Of a stretch of DNA of 64,000 nt, positions 16,550 through 25,479 are shown one piece after another. A program made the translations under genes and the position numbers. The stretch is from Bailinhaonella thermotolerans. GTDB lineage: Bacteria > Actinomycetota > Actinomycetes > Streptosporangiales > Streptosporangiaceae. Every line of letters starts with the position of its first letter. Within the stretch, counting starts at the first letter, position 1. The notes beneath the pieces were generated by a model that was given only the letters and a program-made list of their open reading frames with translations, did no database searches and had not been told where the DNA came from. The stretch lies in NCBI RefSeq assembly GCF_003594875.1, contig NZ_QZEY01000001.1:620001-684000 (forward strand), written 5' to 3'.

Positions 16550-17254
16550 ATGACCATCATCGCGCTGATCACCGGCGCCACCCGAGGCATCGGCCACGCG
16601 ACCGCCAAGCTGCTCGCCGAGAACGGCGTCACCGCGATCATCGGCGCCCGCGACACCGTACGTGGCAAGGAGGTCGCCGAGCCGCTCAGCCTGCCGCATG
16701 TGCGGATCGACGTCACCGACGCGGACAGCGTCCGGGCGGCGGCCGCCTGGATCGAGCGGGAGTACGGCAGGCTCGACATCCTGATCAACAACGCCGGGAT
16801 CACCCTCCCCGACGGCCCGCCCGGCGACACCACCGGCGAGGAGGCCAGGCGGGTCTACGAGACCAACGTGCTCGGCGTGATCGAGGTCACCCACGCCATG
16901 CTGCCGCTGCTGCGCCGCTCACCGGCGGGACGGATCGTGAACGTCTCCAGCGAGCGCGGCTCGCTCGGCCGCGCCCTGGACCGGGCACATCCGCTGTGGC
17001 CGATGCTCAACCTGGCCTACACCTCCTCCAAGGCCGCCCTGAACATGATCACCGTGTCGTACGCCAAGGAGCTGTGGGACACCCCGATCAAGGTCAACGC
17101 CGTCGACCCCGGATGGGTCAGGACCGACATCAATCACGGCGCCGGGATCAAGACCCCCGAGGAGGGCGCCGCGCCGATCGTGGCCATGGCGCTGCTGGGC
17201 CCCGACGGCCCCACCGCCGCGTTCGTGCGGCACGAGGGACCTCTTCCCTGGTAG
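16550..17254 (+). CDS. Short-chain dehydrogenase/reductase
   Basis: 234 residues. The NAD(P)-binding motif ALITGATRGIGHATAKLLAE lies at the N-terminus; DILINNAGIT, NVSSERGSL (catalytic Ser) and YTSSKAALNM (YxxxK) are all present, so the enzyme should be active. It is a classical SDR with about the usual length. Co-location with the AhpD-like gene and the efflux pump suggests conversion of a carbonyl or hydroxyl compound under LysR control. The substrate is unknown. Confidence 0.93.
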   Translation: MTIIALITGATRGIGHATAKLLAENGVTAIIGARDTVRGKEVAEPLSLPHVRIDVTDADSVRAAAAWIEREYGRLDILINNAGITLPDGPPGDTTGEEARRVYETNVLGVIEVTHAMLPLLRRSPAGRIVNVSSERGSLGRALDRAHPLWPMLNLAYTSSKAALNMITVSYAKELWDTPIKVNAVDPGWVRTDINHGAGIKTPEEGAAPIVAMALLGPDGPTAAFVRHEGPLPW

Positions 17255-17408
17255 CCGGCGGCGCGGACGCGCCCCGGTCTCGATCCCGCGGGCGATCGCG
17301 GACCGGCGGCGCGGCACGACAGACACGGGTGACCGCGAGCGCGCCGGTCACCTTCTCTCCGCGGCATCCGTCATGCCGGGGACCGACACACACGAAAGGT
17401 TGCTGACG

Positions 17409-18557
17409 ATGAGTGGCACGCAAGTGCACGGAACGGTGGCGGAGGGCTTCGAGCGGGTGCGCGAGGAGTTCGCCGCGGTGGTGGCCGAGCAGGACGGCCA
17501 GGTGGGCGCGCAGCTCGCCGTACACGCCGGCGGGCGGCGGGTGGTCGATCTGTGGGCCGGGGACCAGGTGAGCGGCGACACGCTGACCGGCGTCTACTCC
17601 TCCACCAAGGGCGCCGCGACGCTGGTGGCGGCGCTGCTGGTCCAGGAGGGGGTTCTCGCCCTCGACGAGCCGGTGGCCCGGTGCTGGCCGGAGTTCGCCG
17701 CCGCCGGCAAGGACACGATCACGCTGCGGGACGTGCTCACCCACCGCTCCGGCGTCATCGGCGTCGACGGCGGCCTGACGGCGGACGAGCTCGCCGACGA
17801 CGCGGTGATCGCCCGCCGCCTGGCCGCCCAGCGGCCGTACTGGCGTCCCGGCTCGGCCTACGGCTACGGCGGCTTCGTCACGTTCGCCCTGGTGAACGAG
17901 GTGATCCGGCGCGTGACGGGGCAGTCGCTCCAGCAGGTCTACGAGCGGCGGATCCGGGCCCCCTACGGGCTGGACCTGTATCTGGGGCTGCCCGAGGCCG
18001 AGGAGGGCCGGTTCCGGCCGATCCAGTGGTGGACGGCCACCCCCGAGCAGGAGGCCGCGTTCTGGTCCAACCTGCCCGGGCCGCACAGCGTCCTCGGCAT
18101 CGGGTACGGCCTCAACAGCACGCCGCCGCTGGACCAGGTCGCCTTCGCCAACACCCGCGCCGTCCGCGCCAACGGCCCGGCCTCGGCCGGCGGGGTGGGC
18201 AGCGCCCGCGGGCTGGCCGGGCTGTACGCGGCGGCCGTCTGGGGCCTCGGCGGGGAACCCCCGCTGCTCAAGCCGGACACCGTCGCCGAATTCGCCCAGC
18301 TTCACTGCGTCGGGGCCGATCTGGTCCGCGGCGAGCAGGGCAGCTACGCGCTCGGCTTCCAGGCCAAGGGCCTGCGGTACGGATTCCTCAGCGCGAACGC
18401 CTTCGGCCACGACGGCTCGGCGGGCTCGGAGTCCTTCGCCGACCCCCGCCACGGCATCGCCTTCGGCTACACCCGGCGCCGCTTCGGATTCGCCTGGTCC
18501 TACCCCGAGCACGACCGGCTCGCCGCCGCGGTGTACCACGCCGCCACCGCCTCCTGA
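17409..18557 (+). CDS. Serine hydrolase of the beta-lactamase/class C (EstB-like) family
   Basis: 382 residues from the ATG at 17409, after GAAAGG. The catalytic S-x-x-K is in GVYSSTKGAATLV (about residues 63-66), the Tyr motif is YGYGG at about 155, and the C-terminal HDGSAGSESF corresponds to the KTG/HxG box in its H-x-G form. No signal peptide is seen, so it should be cytoplasmic, typical of EstB-like esterases rather than penicillinases. Its stop lies nine bases before the next start (MFS pump), indicating one transcript. Confidence 0.88.
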   Translation: MSGTQVHGTVAEGFERVREEFAAVVAEQDGQVGAQLAVHAGGRRVVDLWAGDQVSGDTLTGVYSSTKGAATLVAALLVQEGVLALDEPVARCWPEFAAAGKDTITLRDVLTHRSGVIGVDGGLTADELADDAVIARRLAAQRPYWRPGSAYGYGGFVTFALVNEVIRRVTGQSLQQVYERRIRAPYGLDLYLGLPEAEEGRFRPIQWWTATPEQEAAFWSNLPGPHSVLGIGYGLNSTPPLDQVAFANTRAVRANGPASAGGVGSARGLAGLYAAAVWGLGGEPPLLKPDTVAEFAQLHCVGADLVRGEQGSYALGFQAKGLRYGFLSANAFGHDGSAGSESFADPRHGIAFGYTRRRFGFAWSYPEHDRLAAAVYHAATAS

Positions 18558-18566
18558 GGACCGCAC

Positions 18567-20006
18567 ATGACCTCGATCGACCCTCCCCGTCCCGCGAGAA
18601 GCGGCCTCGCCCTGCTGGTGATCGCCGCCGCGCAACTGCTGATGGTGATGGACGGCACCATCGTCACCGTGGGCCTGCCCGTCATCGGGACCGGGCTCGG
18701 CATCCCCGAAGCCGACCTGGACTGGGTGCTCACCGCCTACGCCCTGGCCTTCGGCGGCCTGCTGCTGGCCGGCGGCCGCGCCGGAGACGTGTTCGGCCGG
18801 CGCCGGCTGTTCCGCGCCGGGCTCGTGGTCTTCCTGGCCGCCTCCCTGCTGGGCGGCGTGGCCGGCTCGGGGGCCGTGCTGATCGCCGCCCGCGTCCTGC
18901 AGGGCGTGGGCGCCGCGATCGTCGCCCCGGCCGCGCTGTCCCTGCTCGCCGACACCTTCCCCGCCGGGCCGGAACGCAACAAGGCGCTCGGCGTCTACGG
19001 CGCGATGGGCGGCCTCGGCTCGGTCGCCGGCCTGCTGCTGGGCGGCGCGCTCACCGAGTACCTGGGCTGGCGGTGGATCATGTTCATCAACATCCCCATC
19101 GCGCTCCTGGTCCTGGCCGGGACGTTCGCCCTGGTGCCCGGCACCCGCGAGCGCGGCGGCATCGACCTGCCCGGCGCGGCCACCGTGACCCTGGCCCTCG
19201 GCTCGCTCGTCTACGCCATCAACCGGGCCGGCTCGCACGGCGTCGGCGACGGGCTCACCCTGACCTTCGGCGCGGCCGCCCTCGCGCTGCTCGCGGCGTT
19301 CCTGGTCATCCAGGGCAAGGCGCGCAGCCCGATGCTGCCCTCAGGCGTACTGGCCGATCGCGGCAGGCTCGGCGCCAACCTGGTCATGCTGCTCATGGGC
19401 GCCGGGCAACTGGCCACCTTCTACTTCCTCACCCTCTACATGCAGACGATCAAGCAGTACACGCCCATGATCACCGGGCTGGCCTACCTGCCGTTCGCCA
19501 TCGGCATCGGCGTCGGCTCCGGCCTCGTCGGGCCCAGGCTGCAGGCCCGCGCCTCCACCCGGTCCGTCCTGATGATCGGCATGGCGGTGGCCGCCCTGGC
19601 GATGGTCTGGTTCGGCTTCCTCACCCCCGGCCAGAACCCCCTGCTCGTGCTCCTGCCCGCCCAGCTCGCCGGCGGCATCGGCCTGGGCATCGGATTCGTC
19701 GCCGCCACCATCGGCGGCGTCCAGGGCGTCGCGCCACGCGACTCCGGCATCGCCTCCGGGCTCGTCAACACCAGCCAGCAGATCGGCGGCGCCCTGGGCC
19801 TGGCCGTCCTGGCCGGCATCGCGGTCGCCGCCACCGCGGGCCGGCCGCGGGGCACTCCCCTGCCCGACGCGCTGACCAGCGGCTACACGGCCGGGATGCT
19901 CGGCGCGGCCGCGTTCTACCTGGCCGCGATCCTCACCGCCGTCCTGCTCCTGCGCCCCGGCGCCGGCAGCCCGGCCGCGGAGCCGGTCGCCGGCACCTCC
20001 CGGTGA
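18567..20006 (+). CDS. DHA2-type (14-TMS) MFS drug efflux transporter
   Basis: 479 residues with about 14 hydrophobic segments. Helix 1 ends in LLMVMDGTIVTVGLPVIGTG, the D-x-T signature of the EmrB/QacA family. Motif A follows in GGRAGDVFGRRRLFRAG, and motif C is in YGAMGGLGSVAGLLLGGALT. It probably exports a toxic compound in exchange for protons. The start codon is nine bases after the serine hydrolase gene, so the two are co-transcribed in the LysR-linked set. Confidence 0.93.
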   Translation: MTSIDPPRPARSGLALLVIAAAQLLMVMDGTIVTVGLPVIGTGLGIPEADLDWVLTAYALAFGGLLLAGGRAGDVFGRRRLFRAGLVVFLAASLLGGVAGSGAVLIAARVLQGVGAAIVAPAALSLLADTFPAGPERNKALGVYGAMGGLGSVAGLLLGGALTEYLGWRWIMFINIPIALLVLAGTFALVPGTRERGGIDLPGAATVTLALGSLVYAINRAGSHGVGDGLTLTFGAAALALLAAFLVIQGKARSPMLPSGVLADRGRLGANLVMLLMGAGQLATFYFLTLYMQTIKQYTPMITGLAYLPFAIGIGVGSGLVGPRLQARASTRSVLMIGMAVAALAMVWFGFLTPGQNPLLVLLPAQLAGGIGLGIGFVAATIGGVQGVAPRDSGIASGLVNTSQQIGGALGLAVLAGIAVAATAGRPRGTPLPDALTSGYTAGMLGAAAFYLAAILTAVLLLRPGAGSPAAEPVAGTSR

Positions 20007-20075
20007 GATCACCGGTCACCTTCGTGCTCTGCGATCCGTCAGAGCGACGCACCACCCGCTGAGAAAGGAAACCTC

Positions 20076-20558
20076 ATGACCACCACCGAGTCGCGCCTGC
20101 CGAACCCCGCGGTGCTCATCCCCGAGCTCAAGGAGATCGGCGGCGCCCTGTTCAAGGCAACCGGCAACGGCGCCGTCCCGCAGACCACCATCAGCCTGGT
20201 CCAGCTCCGCGCCGGGCAGATCGCCGGCAGCACCTACCTGACGGTCCTGCACACCGGCAAGCTCCGCGACGCCGGCGCCACCGAGCAGGCCATCACCGCC
20301 GTCGCCTCCTGGCGCGACGCGCCGTACTTCACCCCCGCCGAACGCGTCGCCCTCGAACTCGTCGAGGCCGTCCTCACCCCGAACCCGGCCGGCGAGCGCG
20401 TCCCCGACGAGCTGTACGCCCGCGCGGCCGAGCAGTACGACGACAAGGCCCTGGCCACCCTCATCATGGCCATCGGCCAGGTCTGCTTCTTCCTCCCGCT
20501 GGCCCTCATCGGCAAGCCCCTCCCCGGCGTCTCCCCCGCCGAGCAGTGGCGGCCGTAA
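20076..20558 (+). CDS. AhpD-like family paralogue lacking the CxxC cysteines
   Basis: 160 residues, SD GAAAGGAAA. It aligns along its length with the AhpD-like protein at 15960 (IPELKEIGGALFKATGNGAV versus MKGIGAIFKAVQQGG; VASWRDAPYFTPAERVALEL versus VAAWREAPFFTGGERAALEL). However, the active-site helix reads RAGQIAGSTYLTVLHTGKLR, so both cysteines are replaced. The histidine remains. It may be a non-redox partner of the first copy or a regulator-like subunit. It ends the plus-strand group and is followed by a strong hairpin. Confidence 0.85.
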   Translation: MTTTESRLPNPAVLIPELKEIGGALFKATGNGAVPQTTISLVQLRAGQIAGSTYLTVLHTGKLRDAGATEQAITAVASWRDAPYFTPAERVALELVEAVLTPNPAGERVPDELYARAAEQYDDKALATLIMAIGQVCFFLPLALIGKPLPGVSPAEQWRP

Positions 20559-20572
20559 GCCGGCGAGACCTC

Positions 20573-20609
20573 GCTCAGGGTGAGGCACGCCCCGCGCCTC
20601 ACCCTGAGC
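20573..20609 (+). terminator. Hairpin terminator after the AhpD/SDR/efflux group
   Basis: GCTCAGGGTGAGGC (20573-20586) pairs perfectly with GCCTCACCCTGAGC (20596-20609) around a nine-base loop. It lies 15 bases after the stop codon at 20558. There is no U-tract, as is common for actinobacterial terminators. Confidence 0.75.
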
Positions 20610-20803
20610 GCCACCCCCGAAACCGCCGCGACATGCGGATCGAGGACGGAGCTGTCGCGGCATCCGGTGAGAGCGCTTCGGGAGCGGCCATTCTCGGGGC
20701 CCCTCTCAAGAAGAAGGCGCATCGTCGGAGAAACCAGCCCAGCGGCCCAACGGGGAAGCCAAGCCGGCATTCAAGCCTGACTTCCGTACCGGAGCGACTC
20801 TAC

Positions 20804-21229
20804 TCACTCGAAATTCAGTCGCGCCACGATGCCATTGAACGATTCCGCGCTAAAGTATCCCTCTTCAAAGGAGACGACCCAAGTGCCGCTGTCCAGCGCA
20901 CGCACCTCAACAATCGGGCGCTCCTCGCCGGCCGTTGCACTTCCTCCACTTGATTCCGTCTCGTCCACGGAGAATATGGTGCAGTCGTGTGTCTGCTCGA
21001 GCTGTGCGGCGAACTCTCTCAAGGCCGGCCAAGATAGGGCATAGCCGCGCCCCTCGGCGCGAACAAGCCCTTCGAATTGCTCCATGGACATGTCGTGCGG
21101 GGCAACACCCACGCCCCAGAACTCCCGCACAACCCACACCCATCGGTTGTCCGGAAGACGATCGAGGATGTCGATCAGCTGTATCAGCCTCCCGGAGGGC
21201 TGATGCATCGGGAAGCTGACATCCCTCAT
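20804..21229 (-). CDS. Hypothetical protein
   Basis: 141 residues, start MRDVSFPMHQPSGRLIQLID. It is rich in Trp and acidic residues (RWVWVVREFWGVGV, EEYGYFSAESFNG-like C-terminus) with no signal or membrane segment; it could be a small alpha/beta domain. The GC content is slightly lower than its neighbours and codon use is less biased, suggesting transfer. Size and composition would fit an immunity-type protein, but nothing nearby supports that. Function unknown. Confidence 0.55.
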   Translation of the reverse strand: MRDVSFPMHQPSGRLIQLIDILDRLPDNRWVWVVREFWGVGVAPHDMSMEQFEGLVRAEGRGYALSWPALREFAAQLEQTHDCTIFSVDETESSGGSATAGEERPIVEVRALDSGTWVVSFEEGYFSAESFNGIVARLNFE

Positions 21230-21727
21230 GGATCATGTCCTTCCCGAACTCCGGAGGACCGCTGTCTCCAGCGCCCGGGCCGCCGCTCAGATGAGACGCG
21301 GGAAAGCTTAATCGACCTGATGTCGATCGAGCCGGCGGGGCAGGTCCGTCCTCCCCATCGCGGTCTGCGTTCCGGCCGTCGCCCACGTCGGCGGCGCCGT
21401 CTCTACCTCGCACCCGACGAGCGCGCGGAGGCTCCTGCCCGTATCACCGGCGGGCGCCCTCCTGGGGGTGTACGTTGTCATCCAGGCTGAAGTGCCATCA
21501 CCGCAGGTCACGCTCCTTCGCCGGGCGGCGCTGGGCCCAAGGAAGTGCTTCGGCCGGCTTCTCCACAGGTTCGACGGGGCCCGGCTTCGCTCTCCTCTGC
21601 GAGCCGAGTCTGCACCGCCTCGGTGCGACGTCAAGCGATCACGATCCGGCGGGTCTTGGGGGGCTTCGGAAAGATCTCCCCCGTTGTGCGGGCGTTCATG
21701 GGGCGAGTGGCCGCATACTGGGAGGTA
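21230..21727. other. Intergenic stretch without a supported gene
   Basis: About 500 bp between divergent genes. Open frames here lack GC3 bias on both strands. The composition is somewhat less GC-rich than the surroundings, and no repeat or RNA motif stands out. It could hold promoters for both neighbours and degraded coding sequence. Confidence 0.45.
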
Positions 21728-21958
21728 ATGAGGCGTACTAAAGCCGTGGTCCGGCGTCCCCTGCCTGGTAGTCCCTTCAACAAGTTCGCGGTCACCCCGC
21801 CGCCGCTCGAGCAGTTCGTCGTGGAGGATCGTGTCACCCACGACAAGTACGGCCTGGGCTCGGTGGTCGGGGTCGAGGAGGACGTCGCCGTTCTCGTCGA
21901 CTTCGGCTCGGGGACTCATCGCATCCCCGTGCCGTCGTCCAAGCTGTTCAAACTCTGA
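21728..21958 (+). CDS. Small conserved actinobacterial protein (CarD-/Tudor-like fold possible)
   Basis: 76 residues starting MRRTKAVVRRPLPGSPFNKF. The core EQFVVEDRVTHDKYGLGSVV then GVEEDVAVLVDFGSGTHRIP is a pattern seen in a conserved family of small actinobacterial proteins; the VxHxxYGxGxV element resembles the KOW/CarD-type beta-barrel of DNA- or RNA-binding proteins. The ATG at 21728 sits only one base after GGAGGT, unusually close; an ATG at 21698 would give 10 more residues. Role unknown; nucleic-acid binding is inference. Confidence 0.65.
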   Translation: MRRTKAVVRRPLPGSPFNKFAVTPPPLEQFVVEDRVTHDKYGLGSVVGVEEDVAVLVDFGSGTHRIPVPSSKLFKL

Positions 21959-22080
21959 CGGCACCGCACACCGTGGTCGGATCGACCGCCCGACGCCTGA
22001 GCCACCGGCGCCGGGCTCGTCGACGCCAGGGGTCTCACCCGCATCGGCTCCGGTGAGACCTCGCTCGAACGACCCGCCGT

Positions 22081-23271
22081 TCAGGAGTCCAGGGCCCGGC
22101 GGAGGCGGTCGAGCGACGCGGACGCGCTGGTGAGGCCGGGGCGGCGGCGGGCGGAGCGGAGGTCGCTCAGCCGGTCGAGCATGGCGATCACCGCCTCCAG
22201 CGGGGGCCCGCTGGAGGTCACTTCGCCCTCCGCGTTCTGGGCCGGGGTCTCCAGGAAGGGCTTGACGAGCCGGTGGTGGTGGAACGTGTAGGCCGCCCCG
22301 TGTGACCGGCACACGGCCAGGAAGAGCTCCGCGTTGCGCCGCAGCCGCGGCGGGAGCGGGCCGGCGTCCATCTCGGCCAGGAAGGCGTCCAGCAGCGAGG
22401 GGATCATGACCGCCCGGCTCAGCCGCCCCTGGTCCTCCGGCGGGACGTAAGGGCGCTTCTCGGCCAGGACGCGCTGGTAGAACGGGTCCCGCGCGTCACA
22501 GAGGCCGAGCAGGAGATCGATCTCGTTGATCCCGGAGAAGTCGCCGGCGTTCACCCCTCGGTACTCCACGCCGCCGACCCGGTAGGGCTTGAAGTACGGC
22601 CTGATGTTGAGGAAGAACCGCCCGGGGTCCAGCTCCCCGCTGAGCGCGCGGTTGAACGCGAGCACGTCGTCGAGGGCGGCCCGCGCCCCCTCCAGCAGGT
22701 ACGTCGCCAGCGGGCTCGACACGCCCAGCGCGGGGATGGGCGCGAGCGCGGCGGCGGCCCGCTGGTAGGCCAGCACCCCCAGCCCGTTGTACGTCACGAA
22801 GACGTGCTCGTCCGGCAGGGACGTGAAGGTCGGGTAGGCGTCGCGGACCGCCCGGTTGTACAGGCTCTGATGGGCGAAGACGTAGCGGGGGGCGACCCCG
22901 AGCGAGGTGCCCAGCACCTGCGACAGCACCCCGGCCGACGGATCGGGCGCCTCGACCTCGTGCCGGCGCAGCGCCGCGAGGTAGAACCCCACCCGGCCGA
23001 GCAGCTCGTACCTCTCCTCCGGATCGGCGGGGACGCTCCCGTCCCCGGCCAGGCGGCCGATCAGCTCGGCCCCCTCGCGCGCGAGGGCCTCCTTGATCTC
23101 CTCCAGGTCCCGCCGGCCGGTCACGAGCTCCCTGCCCGCGGCGAAGTACGCCTCTTCGAGCGCGGTGTTGTACTCGACGAACTCGCGCCTGATCCACTGG
23201 TCGTACAGGGCGGCCGGTCCCTCCGGGATCACCGTCCGCCCGTCACTGGAAATGATCGTCGATGTCTGCAT
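22081..23271 (-). CDS. PrnB-family (DUF1864) heme-dioxygenase-fold protein
   Basis: 396 residues. The long central block AYPTFTSLPDEHVFVTYNGL, followed by RFFLNIRPYFKPYRVGGVEY and NAGDFSGINEIDLLLGLCDA, is characteristic of the PF08933 family of monodechloroaminopyrrolnitrin synthase PrnB, an indoleamine-2,3-dioxygenase relative that rearranges 7-chlorotryptophan. A His-rich stretch AYTFHHHRLVK lies near the C-terminus. No halogenase or other pyrrolnitrin gene is nearby, so the substrate may be another indole or aromatic amino acid. The gene faces a MocR regulator with only 28 bp between the starts. Confidence 0.75.
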   Translation of the reverse strand: MQTSTIISSDGRTVIPEGPAALYDQWIRREFVEYNTALEEAYFAAGRELVTGRRDLEEIKEALAREGAELIGRLAGDGSVPADPEERYELLGRVGFYLAALRRHEVEAPDPSAGVLSQVLGTSLGVAPRYVFAHQSLYNRAVRDAYPTFTSLPDEHVFVTYNGLGVLAYQRAAAALAPIPALGVSSPLATYLLEGARAALDDVLAFNRALSGELDPGRFFLNIRPYFKPYRVGGVEYRGVNAGDFSGINEIDLLLGLCDARDPFYQRVLAEKRPYVPPEDQGRLSRAVMIPSLLDAFLAEMDAGPLPPRLRRNAELFLAVCRSHGAAYTFHHHRLVKPFLETPAQNAEGEVTSSGPPLEAVIAMLDRLSDLRSARRRPGLTSASASLDRLRRALDS

Positions 23272-23299
23272 ACGGGTAGCCTCGGGCCAGAATGGCCCG

Positions 23300-24934
23300 A
23301 TGAACAGGTCCAGATCGGCTCGCTCGGACAGGTCCAATACGGCCGCGGGTTCGGACTTCCTCCAGCTCGACGCCGGCGAGGCCCCGCCCGGAGGGATCGC
23401 CGACTGGCTCGCCCTGCGGCTGCGAGGCGCCATCGCCGAGGGACTGCTCCCCGTGGGCAGCCGCCTGCCGGCCACCCGGGTGCTCGCCGCCGACCTGCGC
23501 GTCTCACGCGGGGTCGTCACCGAGGCGTACCGCCGCCTGGCCGAGGACGGCCACGTCGCCGGGCGCGGAAGGGCCGGCACCGTGGTCGTCGCCGTGCCCC
23601 CGGCCGTCCCGGAGATCCCGCCGGGCGCTCCGCCGTACGGCCGGCCGCCGGGCGCTCCGCCGTACGGCAGGCCGCGACCCGCCGCCCGGACCCCGGCGCG
23701 CTCCGGCGGCGAGGCGGCGAGCCCGGCCGGGCCGTTCGCCGGTGCGCCCGGGGACGACGTCTTCGAGGTCATGCGGGCCCTCCCCGCGCGGATCGATCTG
23801 TCCCCCGGCCTGCCCGACCTGGCCGCCTTCCCGCGCGCCGCGTGGCTGCGGGCCGAGCGCGCGGTGCTGGCCGGCCTCCCGTCCACCGGCTTCGGGTACG
23901 GCGACCCGCGCGGCGCGCCCGAACTGCGGCGCGCGGTGGCGAACTGGCTCGCCCGCAACCGCGGGATCAGGGCCGACCCGGACGAGGTGCTGATCGTCTC
24001 CGGCACCGCCCAGGCGCTCGGGCTGTTCGCGCGGGTGCTCACCGCGCGCGGCCTCCGCGAGGTGGCGGTGGAGGACCCCGGATCCCTCGGCGCCCGGCAG
24101 CACCTGCTGCACTGGGGGCTGCGGACCCCGCCGATCCCGGTGGACGACGACGGCGTCCGCGCAGACCTCCTGCTCGCGCGCGGCGCACCCGCCGTACTGC
24201 TGACGCCGGCCCACCAGTTCCCGACCGGGGTGGTGCTCAGCGGCGCCCGCCGCCGCGCGCTGATGCGGTGGGCGGGCGAGGGCGGGCTGATCATCGAGGA
24301 CGACTACGACGCCGAGCACCGGTACGACCGGCCGCCGGTGCCCGCCCTGCGGTCGGTGCTCCCCGACCGGGTCTGGTATGCCGGGAGCGCATCCAAGCTC
24401 CTGGCCCCCGCGCTGCGGGTGGGGTGGGTGCTCGTGCCCCGGGAGCACCACGACGACCTGGTGGCCGCCAAGCGCTTCGCCGACCTCGGCAACGCCGTGC
24501 TGCCGCAACTCGTGCTGGCCCGGCTGATGGAGTCCGGCGAGCTGGAGCGGCATCTGCGGTTCCTGCGCCGCCGGCACAGGCGCCGCCGGGACGCGATGAT
24601 CGGGGCGATCCGCGCGCACCTGCCCGGCGCCCTCGTCCACGGAGCCGCGGCGGGCCTGCACCTGACGATCACCTTCGAGCACGGGCCGGGCGACGTGGAA
24701 CTGGCCGCCGCCGCCCTGGAGCGCGGGATCAAGGTGCACCCCCTGTCCTGGCACGCCCAGCGTCCCGGCCGCCCCGGCCTCGTCCTCGGCTACGCCGCCA
24801 GCCCTCCGACCGCGATCACCGAGGCCATCGCCGTCCTCGGCGAGCTCCTGTCCCCGGCCCCGCCACGCCGGGCGGCTCCGCGCTGGCACCACGGGCTCGC
24901 CTTTCCGGAGCACGGCGGGCTCCGGAACGGCTGA
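23300..24934 (+). CDS. MocR-type regulator (GntR HTH fused to PLP aminotransferase fold)
   Basis: 544 residues. The N-terminal GntR HTH is seen at GGIADWLALRLRGAIAEGLL and SRLPATRVLAADLRVSRGVV. A Pro/Gly linker contains an exact tandem repeat (PPGAPPYGRPPGAPPYGRP). The aminotransferase domain follows: LIIEDDYDAEHRYD (Asp contacting PLP) and AGSASKLLAPALRVGW (Schiff-base lysine). MocR proteins sense PLP-linked amines or amino acids. The 28-bp spacing to the divergent PrnB-like gene means the promoters overlap, so direct control of that gene is likely. Confidence 0.92.
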   Translation: MNRSRSARSDRSNTAAGSDFLQLDAGEAPPGGIADWLALRLRGAIAEGLLPVGSRLPATRVLAADLRVSRGVVTEAYRRLAEDGHVAGRGRAGTVVVAVPPAVPEIPPGAPPYGRPPGAPPYGRPRPAARTPARSGGEAASPAGPFAGAPGDDVFEVMRALPARIDLSPGLPDLAAFPRAAWLRAERAVLAGLPSTGFGYGDPRGAPELRRAVANWLARNRGIRADPDEVLIVSGTAQALGLFARVLTARGLREVAVEDPGSLGARQHLLHWGLRTPPIPVDDDGVRADLLLARGAPAVLLTPAHQFPTGVVLSGARRRALMRWAGEGGLIIEDDYDAEHRYDRPPVPALRSVLPDRVWYAGSASKLLAPALRVGWVLVPREHHDDLVAAKRFADLGNAVLPQLVLARLMESGELERHLRFLRRRHRRRRDAMIGAIRAHLPGALVHGAAAGLHLTITFEHGPGDVELAAAALERGIKVHPLSWHAQRPGRPGLVLGYAASPPTAITEAIAVLGELLSPAPPRRAAPRWHHGLAFPEHGGLRNG

Positions 24935-24958
24935 CGCCCTCCCAGGCCGGGCGAGACG

Positions 24959-25354
24959 TCACCGAGGGCGATGGGCGCGGATGTCCACCGGCCGCCCGTC
25001 GGGGTCGCGAGCCGTCATCGTCCACTGCGCGGGGAGCGTCTGGATCTCCCCGACCGGCCACCCGGCCGCAAGGATCCGTTCGCGCAGCTCGGCCAGCCGG
25101 GCGTGGGTGGCCACGCGCAGGCCCCAGCCCGCCCCGCCCAGGGGGTCGAGGTCGAAGGCGGGCACGGCGGCGGTCTCGACGATCATCAGATGGTCGGCCC
25201 CGCCGACGTCGAGGACCGCGACCCGCGGATCAGCGGAGGTCGCCCCGCGCTCGAACGCGAGCCTGGCCCCGAGCAACTCCGTGTAGTACGCCACGAGCCG
25301 GTCGAGATCGGTCGTGGCCAGCGTCAGATGGTTGATTCCGAGCAGATCGGTCAT
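24959..25354 (-). CDS. VOC-superfamily (glyoxalase/dioxygenase fold) protein
   Basis: 131 residues starting MTDLLGINHLTLATTDLDRL. Two beta-alpha-beta-beta-beta halves are apparent: INHLTLAT with a first metal His, and GWGLRVATHARL followed by ARDPDGRPVDIRAH. The end of the second half matches the usual D-P-D-G-x-x-x-E region, but an Ile-Arg replaces the Glu ligand, so metal binding may be altered. The function is unknown (lyase, dioxygenase or resistance binding protein). The start is 9 bp downstream of a TACGCT element, suggesting a leaderless transcript. Confidence 0.8.
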   Translation of the reverse strand: MTDLLGINHLTLATTDLDRLVAYYTELLGARLAFERGATSADPRVAVLDVGGADHLMIVETAAVPAFDLDPLGGAGWGLRVATHARLAELRERILAAGWPVGEIQTLPAQWTMTARDPDGRPVDIRAHRPR

Positions 25355-25479
25355 GATCAGTCGAGCGTAGCCCAGCACCACGCGCGGCCGGCGGTCTCGC
25401 CCGGAGGTGGCACGACACGACACGGCAGGCGAATCGGGAATTCCCAGGTCAGAGAGGTTCAGAACACCCGAGTCCATCG

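Noticed and set aside
17148-19238. 696-residue minus-strand frame over the serine hydrolase and MFS genes
   Set aside because: Composition typical of antisense shadows; both plus-strand genes have full family motifs.
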